A DNA stretch of 8,105 nt from Desulfovibrionaceae bacterium (GTDB lineage: Bacteria; Desulfobacterota; Desulfovibrionia; Desulfovibrionales; Desulfovibrionaceae), in contig JAGADT010000129.1 in NCBI GenBank assembly GCA_017613475.1, forward strand, positions 1-8,105, in the 5' to 3' direction. The position numbers and the translations under genes are program-made. The notes beneath the pieces are model-generated. The model did not search any database, was not told the DNA's origin, and was given only the letters and a program-made list of their open reading frames with translations. Positions 1 through 8,105 of the stretch are shown piece after piece (within the stretch, counting starts at the first letter, position 1; each line of letters opens with the position of its first letter).

Positions 1-925
1 GCGCGAGGGGGGAGGCGCTAGGCCCTTCAGCCGGCGCCACGGTAACGGTAACCCCGTTGTAGAGCCCGCTCAGGCGCGCCTTGGCGCTGAGCACATCCAG
101 CCGGACGATGAAGTCCCACGCGGCATGCACCAGCGGCAGTTCGGCGCGGACCATGTCTGACAGCATGAGGAACACCTTTCGCTCTTCCTCACGCTCCTCG
201 TTTTTCAGTTCCTGGATGCGGTTGTTGTGCGCAACAAGGAACATCGGCTCAAAATAGCAGGTTTCCCCGGTGTTGGAATAATCGTGGATGATGCCCTGGA
301 TGCGCCCCTTGAAATTGGCTTTCAGCGGGAGGACGTAGCGGTCTGAAGCCAGGGTCATGAAATCATCCTGGAGATAGTGCGCAATGTTGTAGGTGAGCGC
401 AAACTCCCTGACCTTGCGCAGGCAGGCCTGGTGCAGCCCCCTGAGCTCGTTCCTGATGAGGAGCAGTTCCGGGGAGGCGCCGTCCCTGAGCAGCCCGTCG
501 TCGCCGATGCAGCGGTTCAGGGCTGAGGTGAGCAGCTCCGGGAGGGGCTGGGCGTGCGCCAGCTCAAAAAGCTCCGGCCATTTTGTTTCGCCGGCGCGGA
601 TGGAGGCTTCCGCCCTGCGGGCCAGGCCAAGCACCATGCGCAGGGCAAAGAGCGCGTCGGCGTCAAGCGCGGCGGAAGGCTTCTCCAGGTATGTGAAGAG
701 GCCTGAGCAGTCGGGAAAGTCCACAAGGGAAAACTCATCCCCCTCCCGCTGGGCAGACCATACGAGAGACTGCTCATAGAGCGCCTGCTCCCTGTGGATG
801 TCATCGAGGGAGGGCAGGGGCTCCAGCGCAAGGCAGGCGGAACGGCCTGCCTCAGATACGCACTGCTCCGCAAGGACCGCCAGGACCTTGTGGAATTCCA
901 GCGCGTGGAGGGTGCGCCTATCCAT
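1..925 (-). CDS. mutS2: MutS2 family protein, N-terminal part (runs off the left edge)
   Basis: The reading frame is open from ATG at 925 to the window edge and gives 308 residues with no stop. MutS2 is a dimeric MutS-like ATPase without the mismatch-recognition domain. Family members have been linked to suppressing recombination and, in Bacillus subtilis, to sensing collided ribosomes. Recognition rests on the MutS core/lever signature: RYVLPLKANFKGR at residues 196-208, then GIIHDYSNTGET at about 211-222 and FEPM at 225-228. A charged helix at about 233-250 probably starts the clamp coiled coil. The Walker ATPase and any C-terminal Smr nuclease domain would lie beyond the left edge, so its class cannot be settled here. 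The start overlaps the yqeY stop by 8 bases and has no good Shine-Dalgarno sequence, which suggests translational coupling. An early-branching MutS is less likely because the N-terminal MutS I domain is absent. Confidence 0.92.
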   Translation of the reverse strand, partial: MDRRTLHALEFHKVLAVLAEQCVSEAGRSACLALEPLPSLDDIHREQALYEQSLVWSAQREGDEFSLVDFPDCSGLFTYLEKPSAALDADALFALRMVLGLARRAEASIRAGETKWPELFELAHAQPLPELLTSALNRCIGDDGLLRDGASPELLLIRNELRGLHQACLRKVREFALTYNIAHYLQDDFMTLASDRYVLPLKANFKGRIQGIIHDYSNTGETCYFEPMFLVAHNNRIQELKNEEREEERKVFLMLSDMVRAELPLVHAAWDFIVRLDVLSAKARLSGLYNGVTVTVAPAEGPSASPLA

Positions 926-1370
926 TTTTCTGCAGGCGGGCACGCACTGCGGCGCTGGCGGTCTTGCCGTCTACGCGGCCTTTGCAGGCGGCAAGGACGG
1001 CGCTCATGACCTTGCCCATGCCGGCCATGCTGGACACGCCGGTTTCGGCAATGGCGGCTTCAATGGCCGCGCCAAGCTCTTCGGGCGTGAGGGGCTCGGG
1101 AAGATAGGAGGAAAGGATTTCCAGCTCGGCGGCTTCGCGGTCCGCAAGGTCCTTGCGGCCGGCAGCCGTGTACTGCTCGATGGAATCGCGGCGCTGCTTG
1201 CTCTGCTTCTGGATGACGTCCAGCGCCTCGTCATCGGAAAGGGGGTGCATCAGTTCGACTTGCCGGTTTTTGAAGGCGGATTTGAGCAGGCGGAGAACGG
1301 CGACGCGCACCTCATCCTTCGCCTTATAGGCGGCAATAAAATCTTTCTCCACGCGGGTTGTCATGGTCAT
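918..1370 (-). CDS. yqeY: GatB/YqeY domain-containing protein
   Basis: This is a 150-residue protein, close to the usual length of about 148 for stand-alone YqeY proteins. The family resembles the C-terminal tail domain of the GatB subunit of tRNA amidotransferase. It is thought to bind tRNA, but its cellular role is not settled. Visible family features are an N-terminal helix with RLLKSAFKN (27-35), the basic helix KQRRDSIEQY (58-67), EILSSYLPEPL (84-94), GMGKVM (117-122) and GRVDGKTAS (131-139). The start at 1370 is preferred because GAGG (1380-1383) sits 9 bases upstream. A second ATG at 1364 would remove two residues. The frame stays open further upstream to a start at 1547, but that extension crosses the rpsU-yqeY hairpin and has no family similarity. 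The gene lies 180 bases downstream of rpsU and overlaps mutS2 by 8 bases. Confidence 0.93.
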   Translation of the reverse strand: MTMTTRVEKDFIAAYKAKDEVRVAVLRLLKSAFKNRQVELMHPLSDDEALDVIQKQSKQRRDSIEQYTAAGRKDLADREAAELEILSSYLPEPLTPEELGAAIEAAIAETGVSSMAGMGKVMSAVLAACKGRVDGKTASAAVRARLQKNG

Positions 1371-1478
1371 GGCAGATATCCTCATTATGAAGATGGAACG
1401 GCAATCGATCTGTCCGGCGGGCTTGGCGCCCGTGGAAACATTCCTGAACAGGCTGGGGAAAGCAGCCGCCCTGCAAGG

Positions 1479-1522
1479 GTGCAAAGACAGACACGGAGTT
1501 TGCACGCATCCCCCGTGTCTGT
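1479..1522 (-). other. Hairpin between rpsU and yqeY, with a competing stem
   Basis: Positions 1487-1496 and 1513-1522 form a perfect 10-bp inverted repeat (ACAGACACGG/CCGTGTCTGT) with a 16-base loop, starting 28 bases after the rpsU stop. On the minus-strand transcript no T-run follows, so it is a poor intrinsic terminator. It could be a processing site, a 3'-end stabiliser or an attenuator that sets the ratio of S21 to the downstream proteins. A second stem, 1479-1485 with 1499-1505 (GTGCAAA/TTTGCAC), uses the loop of the first. Both cannot form together, because only one base would have to span the 10-bp helix. The structure is seen directly; the function is inferred. Confidence 0.5.
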
Positions 1523-1550
1523 AATTCCCTTGAGCATGAAGCATCACGGC

Positions 1551-1754
1551 TTAGGCAGGGCTGCCTTTCCGCATTTTCTTCATCAGGCGCTTGCGGGCCG
1601 CAGCCTTTTTCTTTTTGCGCATGACGCTGGGCTTTTCAAAGTGCTGGCGCTTCTTCATTTCTGAAAGAATGCCGGCCTTTTCAACCTGCTTCTTGAAGCG
1701 GCGCAGCGCAATGTCGAAATTGTAATCGTCTTCGGTAAGATAGACGCCGGGCAT
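1551..1754 (-). CDS. rpsU: 30S ribosomal protein S21
   Basis: This 67-residue, very basic protein is a clear bS21. It begins MPGVYL, continues with NFDIALRRFKKQVEKAG (12-28) and LSEMKKRQHFEKPS, and ends in a lysine/arginine-rich helix (MRKKKKAAARKRLMKKMRK). S21 sits on the small-subunit platform near the 3' end of 16S rRNA and helps initiation. In-frame starts also exist at 1760 (ATG) and 1763 (GTG). The ATG at 1754 is chosen because it gives the conserved MPGV N-terminus and has a GAGGGGG run 8 bases upstream. The gene is first in a minus-strand cluster with yqeY and mutS2 and has its own promoter-like sequence about 50 bases upstream. The C-terminal tail GSPA is short and unremarkable. Confidence 0.97.
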   Translation of the reverse strand: MPGVYLTEDDYNFDIALRRFKKQVEKAGILSEMKKRQHFEKPSVMRKKKKAAARKRLMKKMRKGSPA

Positions 1755-1780
1755 GGACATCACCCCCTCGGGCGTGGATT

Positions 1781-1790
1781 CCTGTACAGG
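1781..1790. promoter_or_regulatory. Perfect palindrome in the rpsU leader
   Basis: CCTGTACAGG is a perfect 10-base palindrome just downstream of the predicted rpsU transcription start. On the plus strand a further ACAGG-like copy follows at once, giving CCTGT-ACAGG-ACAGG. It could be an operator or simply chance. No regulator can be named from the sequence. Confidence 0.25.
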
Positions 1791-1804
1791 ACAGGGAAAG
1801 ATTC

Positions 1805-1832
1805 AGTCTATATATTTACAGATGAAATGCAA
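1805..1832 (-). promoter_or_regulatory. Probable sigma70-type promoter of rpsU
   Basis: On the minus strand TTGCAT (-35, positions 1832-1827) and TAGACT (-10, positions 1810-1805) are separated by 16 bases. An overlapping TATAGA (1812-1807) is an alternative -10 with shorter spacing. A run of seven A residues just upstream of the -35 could act as an UP element. The island from about 1801 to 1858 is clearly more AT-rich than its surroundings. Transcription would start near 1798 and give a leader of about 45 bases. Confidence 0.5.
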
Positions 1833-1862
1833 GCGTTTTTTTGCATTGCGGAATGTTCCGCA
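1826..1862. repeat. Two adjacent inverted repeats at the rpsU promoter -35
   Basis: The first dyad is AATGCAA (1826-1832) and TTGCATT (1841-1847) with an 8-base spacer. It includes the -35 hexamer of rpsU. The second, TGCGGAATGTTCCGCA (1847-1862), is perfect with a 2-base centre and begins on the last base of the first. They could be operators for a dimeric regulator, or stems at the 5' end of a plus-strand RNA. Confidence 0.4.
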
Positions 1863-1896
1863 GGCGTGCTGTGCAGGAGCGCTCCGCAGCGGCGCG

Positions 1897-1919
1897 GCTC
1901 AGGGCTGCTGAGCGTTTTT
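1897..1919 (+). terminator. Terminator-like hairpin facing right
   Basis: GCTCAG (1897-1902) pairs with CTGAGC (1908-1913) over a 5-base loop. It is followed by G and five T residues (1915-1919), the form of a small intrinsic terminator on the plus strand. No plus-strand gene lies upstream of it. It could end an antisense transcript or a small RNA, or be fortuitous, since the stem is only 6 bp. Confidence 0.35.
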
Positions 1920-1998
1920 CATGGCCGCCTGGCTTGCATGATGCCTGCCGCTGCAGCGCCGAGGCCCTGCCTGGGATGCGTGCACATACGGGCAGCGC

Positions 1999-2027
1999 TT
2001 GCAACTTGGGGGGGTCTTTAGTATCCT
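1999..2027 (+). promoter_or_regulatory. Probable sigma70-type promoter of the TlpA-like gene
   Basis: TTGCAA (1999-2004) and TATCCT (2022-2027) lie 17 bases apart, each matching four of six consensus positions. Transcription would start near 2034, leaving a leader of about 105 bases that contains the palindrome GCCCTGCAGGGC at 2063-2074. An alternative TTATAT close to the start codon would leave almost no leader and is less likely. Confidence 0.45.
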
Positions 2028-2138
2028 TGCATAAGGAAAGGCGATGCTCAGCCGGATACGTTGCCCTGCAGGGCTGCTGCGGGCTGCGCATCAAGCGGCA
2101 TTTCACATAACGATTCTTATATGACGGGGACAACAGGC

Positions 2139-2627
2139 ATGAGAAAAGTCTTACGCATGGTGGCCATTGTGTTTGTGTGCGCCGCGCTGGGCGGGCTGTT
2201 TGGCGGGAGCTGCGCCTTTGCCGCGCAGGTGACTCAGCTTACGCAGAAGGATCTGGCTGCGGTGCTCGACAAAGCGTCCGGCAAGGTGGTCGTGCTCAAT
2301 TTCTTCGCGTCCTGGTGCCCTCCGTGCCGCGAGGAGATCCCCAAGCTTGTCAAGCTTCGGAAGAGCTTCCCCCAGAATAAGGTCGCGTTCATGAGCATTT
2401 CCCTGGATGAAGACGAAGCCGCGCTCAAGAGCTTTGTTGACCAGGTGAAGTTCAATTATCCCGTTTACCGGGATGATGGGAGCATCAATACCTCGCTCCA
2501 GCTGGAATCCATACCGTATAACATGGTGCTGGATACGTCAGGGGAGGTCGTTTATGAGCAGTCCGGGCTCCTCCAGGAAGAAGACCTGAAAAAGCTGGTG
2601 AACCAGGTGCTCGGCAGCGCGAAGTAA
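2139..2627 (+). CDS. Exported TlpA/ResA-type thiol-disulfide oxidoreductase (thioredoxin fold)
   Basis: This 162-residue protein has an N-terminal export signal: MRKVLR, a hydrophobic core at about 7-22, and a likely signal peptidase I cut after AFA (28) or A29. The mature part is a thioredoxin fold with FFASWCPPCREE, the active-site cysteines being C60 and C63, and a cis-proline region SIPYNMVLD (P126). WCPPC with FxAxWCxPC spacing is typical of TlpA/ResA/CcmG-like proteins. These act outside the cytoplasmic membrane as reductants in cytochrome c maturation or other thiol exchange. The start at 2139 is chosen over 2121 because GGGGA (2126-2130) lies 8 bases upstream and the signal peptide then begins normally. 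The gene appears monocistronic, with its own promoter and terminator. Substrate and electron donor cannot be told from this window. C25 lies in the signal region, but the residues before it do not fit a lipobox well. Confidence 0.9.
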   Translation: MRKVLRMVAIVFVCAALGGLFGGSCAFAAQVTQLTQKDLAAVLDKASGKVVVLNFFASWCPPCREEIPKLVKLRKSFPQNKVAFMSISLDEDEAALKSFVDQVKFNYPVYRDDGSINTSLQLESIPYNMVLDTSGEVVYEQSGLLQEEDLKKLVNQVLGSAK

Positions 2628-2658
2628 AGCCGGCGGCAGCTGTTTGTGCTTGCATGGC

Positions 2659-2692
2659 AAAGGGCGGCGTTTTTAAAAGCGCCGCCCTTTTT
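2659..2692 (+). terminator. Strong intrinsic terminator after the TlpA-like gene
   Basis: AAAGGGCGGCG (2659-2669) pairs perfectly with CGCCGCCCTTT (2680-2690) across a 10-base loop and is followed by more T residues. It lies 31 bases after the TAA. On the opposite strand the stem is followed by only three T residues, so it may also stop the convergent ribF transcript, but more weakly. Confidence 0.88.
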
Positions 2693-2721
2693 ATTGCCTT
2701 TTCATTGCCGGGGAACTGCCG

Positions 2722-3735
2722 TCAGCTGGAGAGCTTGACGGCCTGCTCCAGGTCGAGCCGGATTTGCTTTTTCAGGTCGTCCAGGCTGGCGAATTTTTGC
2801 TCGCCGCGCAGCCTGTGGATAAAGGAAAGGGCCATGGGCTGCCCGTACAGGTCGCGGTCAAGCCCGGGGATGTGGGTTTCTACGCTTAAGGTTGTGCAGC
2901 CAAAGGTCGGCTTGCAGCCGATGTTGGTAACGGCGGGGAAAACCTCAGCGCCGTCTGGCAGCGGTCCTGCCGGCAGGGTATGGAGCCTGGGGGCGGGCAG
3001 GGGCTGACCGGGGGCGGGCAGGAGCGCCCGCGTGGCGTAAACGCCGGGCAGGGCCAGGCCGATGGCTTCCATGCCGGGGAGGTTAGGATCCAGGTTGGCC
3101 GTGGGGAAGCCCAGCTTATGGCCGATGTGCTGCCCGTGGATGACCACCCCCCGCACGGTATGGACGCGGCCAAGGAGCTTCGCCGCCATGGCAACATCGC
3201 CTTTCAGCAGGCATTCGCGGATATTGGTGGAGCTGATGACATTGCCCCCGGCATCCGTAAGGCACTGGAGCTGGTCAACCTTGAAGCCGAGGCTGCCGCC
3301 CATTTCGCGCAGCTTGCCGGCGTCGCCCGACCTGCCCTTGCCAAGCTTGAAGTCGTAGCCAATCACAAGATGCTTCATGGCGAGGCGTTCAACAAGGATG
3401 TTTTTGACAAAGCTTTCGGGCGAAAGCGCGGCAAGTTCCCGCGTAAAGGTCAAAAGCAGCGTGTGCTCAGCGCCGGCTTCAGTCAGGAGGGCCAGGCGGT
3501 CTTCCGTATCCAGCAGGCGCGGCGGCGCGGAGTTGGTAAGGACTTCCCTGGGATGGGGGTCAAAGGTGACGGCGACAACAGGCAGGCCGAATCCCTGGGC
3601 ATGGCGGAAAAGCGCCTGGTGCCCAAGATGCACGCCGTCGAAGTTGCCGATGACAACGCACGTGCCTTCGGCATTGGGGAAAAGGGGCGCGGGCGGCGTC
3701 TTTTTGAGTTCGTCTAGGGTAAAGGAGAGCAGCAT
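2722..3735 (-). CDS. ribF: Bifunctional riboflavin kinase/FMN adenylyltransferase (FAD synthetase)
   Basis: This 337-residue cytoplasmic enzyme phosphorylates riboflavin to FMN and then adenylylates FMN to FAD. The N-terminal nucleotidyltransferase domain (about 1-185) shows GNFDGVHLGH (30-39, the HxGH site), VTFDPHP (56-62) and ISSTNIR (167-173). The C-terminal kinase domain shows GHKLGFPTANL (205-215), LPGVYA (229-234), TNIGCKPTFG (270-279) and VETHI (285-289), where E286 is the expected catalytic glutamate. It ends with a helix after LRGEQKFASLDDLKKQI. The protein is somewhat longer than typical bacterial RibF (about 310 residues). The excess is mainly a Pro-rich segment at about 238-264 between two kinase strands. 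The start lies 6 bases after the stop of the DsbA-like gene and only a distant GAGG is visible, so coupled translation is likely. No FMN riboswitch is seen. The gene converges with the TlpA-like gene. Confidence 0.96.
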   Translation of the reverse strand: MLLSFTLDELKKTPPAPLFPNAEGTCVVIGNFDGVHLGHQALFRHAQGFGLPVVAVTFDPHPREVLTNSAPPRLLDTEDRLALLTEAGAEHTLLLTFTRELAALSPESFVKNILVERLAMKHLVIGYDFKLGKGRSGDAGKLREMGGSLGFKVDQLQCLTDAGGNVISSTNIRECLLKGDVAMAAKLLGRVHTVRGVVIHGQHIGHKLGFPTANLDPNLPGMEAIGLALPGVYATRALLPAPGQPLPAPRLHTLPAGPLPDGAEVFPAVTNIGCKPTFGCTTLSVETHIPGLDRDLYGQPMALSFIHRLRGEQKFASLDDLKKQIRLDLEQAVKLSS

Positions 3736-3741
3736 GGCAGG

Positions 3742-4530
3742 TCAGGGCCTCGGGGCGGTGGTCAGGGCCATTTCAATGGCCTTGTCAAACAATTCGGGGG
3801 CAAGGGCGCCGTGCACGGCAAGCTGGTTGATAAAGTAGGTTGGCGTGCCTTCCAGGTTGAGCCTGGCGCCTTCCGCGTAGTCGGTGTCGAGCATTTCGTT
3901 GACGCGGGCGCTTTTGATATCCTCGGCAAGGCGGTTCAGGTCAAGCCCGGCTTCCGCGGCCATTTTCTTCAGGGTCTTTTCACCGTCCTGGACAAGCTCG
4001 GCCCTGGAGCTGAAGAGGAGGTCATGCAGTTTCCAGGCCTTGGCCTCGCTCTGCAGCCCGGCCGCCAGGAAATAGGCGGCGGCGAGGCGGCCAAAGCCCT
4101 TGCTGTCCAGCGGGTAGGCCTTGAAGACGTAGCGCACCTGGTCCTTGCGTTCCTTAAGGATCCTGCGGATGGTGTTCGCGCCCTTCTGGCAGAAGGGGCA
4201 GGTGAAGTCAGAGTAGGCAATGATGGTGAGGGGCGCCTTTTCCGGCCCCTTGATGTAGCGGCCCCTCAATTCAACGTTGGGCGCGGGCTGCTTCAGGCTC
4301 CTGCGCCACTCGTTGACGATGGCCTTGTTGCGCCGGCTCGTGGCGCCGCTCTGAACAAGGTCGAGCAGTTCTTCACTGTGCTTCTGGAGCACGCCGAGGA
4401 GAATGTCCGGATGGGCTTCAAGCATTCTGCGCAGCTGGTCTTCAGTGAGGCCGGGAGCTGCCGGCGCGGAGGTCCTTCCGCCAAGAAGCAGGGCCAGCGT
4501 AAGGAAGAAGAAAAGCACGAATTTTTTCAT
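3742..4530 (-). CDS. DsbA-family periplasmic thiol-disulfide oxidoreductase, ScsC/BdbD-like
   Basis: This 262-residue protein has an N-terminal export signal (MKKFVLFFFLTLALLLGG; likely cut near APA, about 22-25). A helical segment follows (about 28-62, LTEDQLRRMLEAHPDILLGVL), resembling the N-terminal helices seen in ScsC-like proteins. The DsbA-type thioredoxin domain then begins near 90: YSDFTCPFCQKG holds the active-site C111 and C114, the inserted helical part spans about 120-215, and the cis-proline is in EGTPTYF (P230). The family oxidises, or in some members reduces and isomerises, disulfides in exported proteins. CPFC differs from the CPHC of E. coli DsbA, so its redox behaviour cannot be assumed. 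The ATG at 4530 has GAGGA 7 bases upstream. It lies 128 bases downstream of rpoC and 6 bases upstream of ribF. No DsbB- or VKOR-type membrane partner is in the window. Confidence 0.9.
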   Translation of the reverse strand: MKKFVLFFFLTLALLLGGRTSAPAAPGLTEDQLRRMLEAHPDILLGVLQKHSEELLDLVQSGATSRRNKAIVNEWRRSLKQPAPNVELRGRYIKGPEKAPLTIIAYSDFTCPFCQKGANTIRRILKERKDQVRYVFKAYPLDSKGFGRLAAAYFLAAGLQSEAKAWKLHDLLFSSRAELVQDGEKTLKKMAAEAGLDLNRLAEDIKSARVNEMLDTDYAEGARLNLEGTPTYFINQLAVHGALAPELFDKAIEMALTTAPRP

Positions 4531-4547
4531 TGGGCATTCCTCGTTCA

Positions 4548-4562
4548 GATTCCTTTGGAATC
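4548..4562 (-). other. Small hairpin upstream of the DsbA-like ribosome binding site
   Basis: GATTCC (4548-4553) pairs with GGAATC (4557-4562) over a 3-base loop. It lies 5 bases upstream of the Shine-Dalgarno (4538-4542) of the DsbA-like gene. It could protect a processed 5' end or have no role. Confidence 0.3.
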
Positions 4563-4568
4563 GGGTGG

Positions 4569-4595
4569 AAGGCAGGCACGCAGCCTGCCTTTTTC
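4569..4595 (+). terminator. Terminator-like hairpin in the rpoC-dsbA gap, T-run on the plus strand
   Basis: AAGGCAGGC (4569-4577) pairs with GCCTGCCTT (4583-4591) over a 5-base loop. On the plus strand a run of T residues follows to 4594. Read on the minus strand, the direction of rpoC and dsbA, the stem is preceded by an A-run and followed by TTCCACC, which is not a terminator tail. Confidence 0.45.
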
Positions 4596-4620
4596 AGCAG
4601 GCAGGCGCCATGGGCAAAGG

Positions 4621-4658
4621 CAAGGCAGGGAAATTACGTTCCCTGCCCTGCCTTGTTT

Positions 4659-4660
<2 letters not shown>
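4621..4660 (+). terminator. Terminator-like hairpin abutting the end of rpoC, T-run on the plus strand
   Basis: CAAGGCAGGG (4621-4630) pairs with CCCTGCCTTG (4646-4655) and is followed at once by TTTTT (4656-4660) on the plus strand, overlapping the rpoC stop codon. Because CCCTG is duplicated, a second register also works: GGCAGGGAA (4624-4632) with TTCCCTGCC (4639-4647). On the minus strand either stem is followed by TTGCC or CCTTTG, a weak tail. It may end rpoC inefficiently or block antisense transcription. Confidence 0.5.

Positions 4661-8105
<3,445 letters not shown>

Larger units (their letters stand above)
1755..2138. other. Divergent intergenic region between rpsU and the TlpA-like gene
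   Basis: This 384-base stretch holds no convincing protein gene. From left to right it contains the rpsU leader with a CCTGTACAGG palindrome (1781-1790), an AT-rich island with the probable rpsU promoter (1805-1832), and two adjacent dyads (1826-1862). Next come a GGAGCGCTCC palindrome (1876-1885), a plus-strand terminator-like hairpin (1897-1919) and a G+C-rich stretch with repeated CTGC motifs. A probable plus-strand promoter (1999-2027) follows. The roughly 105-base leader of the TlpA-like gene includes the palindrome GCCCTGCAGGGC (2063-2074). Short open frames here are low-complexity Arg/Ala/Cys-rich strings without ribosome binding sites or family features. Confidence 0.7.

Noticed and set aside
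1479..1522. H-type pseudoknot formed by both stems after rpsU
   Set aside because: Only one base would have to span the 10-bp helix, which is sterically implausible. The stems are better read as alternatives.
1371..1547. N-terminal extension of yqeY from the upstream in-frame start at 1547
   Set aside because: The extra 59 residues cross the hairpin after rpsU and resemble no YqeY. The start at 1370 has a good ribosome binding site and gives the normal family length.
798..1664. 288-codon plus-strand open frame across mutS2, yqeY and rpsU
   Set aside because: It is antisense to three recognised genes and crosses the rpsU-yqeY gap. No ribosome binding site or recognisable domain is seen.
1781..1790. 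LexA-type SOS box upstream of rpsU
   Set aside because: The E. coli LexA site needs CTGT-N8-ACAG. Here the half-sites abut with no spacer, so it does not fit. LexA control of rpsU in E. coli made the idea worth testing.
1989..2004. Sigma54 (-24/-12) promoter for the TlpA-like gene
   Set aside because: A GG and a GC are present, but the spacing is two bases short of the required register and the flanking bases do not match.
1816..2133. Open frames on both strands in the rpsU/TlpA-like divergent region
   Set aside because: They are Arg/Cys/Ala-rich strings with no ribosome binding site, no domain and no start context. They overlap the probable promoters and the terminator-like hairpin.

Overview
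The window is ordinary core-genome DNA (roughly 60% G+C by eye) from a bacterium that looks like a member of the Desulfovibrionaceae or a close relative. This rests on the character of the S21, RpoC, RibF and YqeY proteins and on gene order; no database search was run. I see no mobile element, CRISPR array, tRNA, rRNA or phage gene, and no convincing undescribed protein system. The unexplained structure lies in the intergenic DNA.

Layout from left to right. (1) Positions 1-1754, minus strand: rpsU (ribosomal protein S21), then yqeY (GatB/YqeY-domain protein), then the N-terminal 308 residues of mutS2, which runs off the left edge. yqeY and mutS2 overlap by 8 bases. A perfect 10-bp hairpin lies between rpsU and yqeY. 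(2) Positions 1755-2138: a 384-base divergent region with a probable rpsU promoter on the minus strand, a probable promoter for the thioredoxin-like gene on the plus strand, several dyads, and a terminator-like hairpin facing right. (3) Positions 2139-2627, plus strand: an exported TlpA/ResA-type thioredoxin-fold protein (WCPPC), ending in a strong intrinsic terminator at 2659-2692. (4) Positions 2722-4530, minus strand: a periplasmic DsbA-family thiol oxidoreductase (CPFC) followed 6 bases later by ribF (riboflavin kinase/FAD synthetase). (5) Positions 4531-4658: a 128-base gap with three hairpins. (6) Positions 4659-8105, minus strand: the C-terminal 1148 residues of RpoC (RNA polymerase beta'), with the 5' end beyond the right edge.

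Functionally, the left block joins translation (S21), a tRNA-amidotransferase-like protein and a ribosome-rescue or DNA-maintenance ATPase. The right block joins transcription (RpoC) with an envelope thiol protein and flavin cofactor synthesis. The two thioredoxin-fold proteins are convergent, on opposite strands and in separate transcription units. I see no promoter between rpoC and the DsbA-like gene, so dsbA-like and ribF may be read from the rpoBC transcript.
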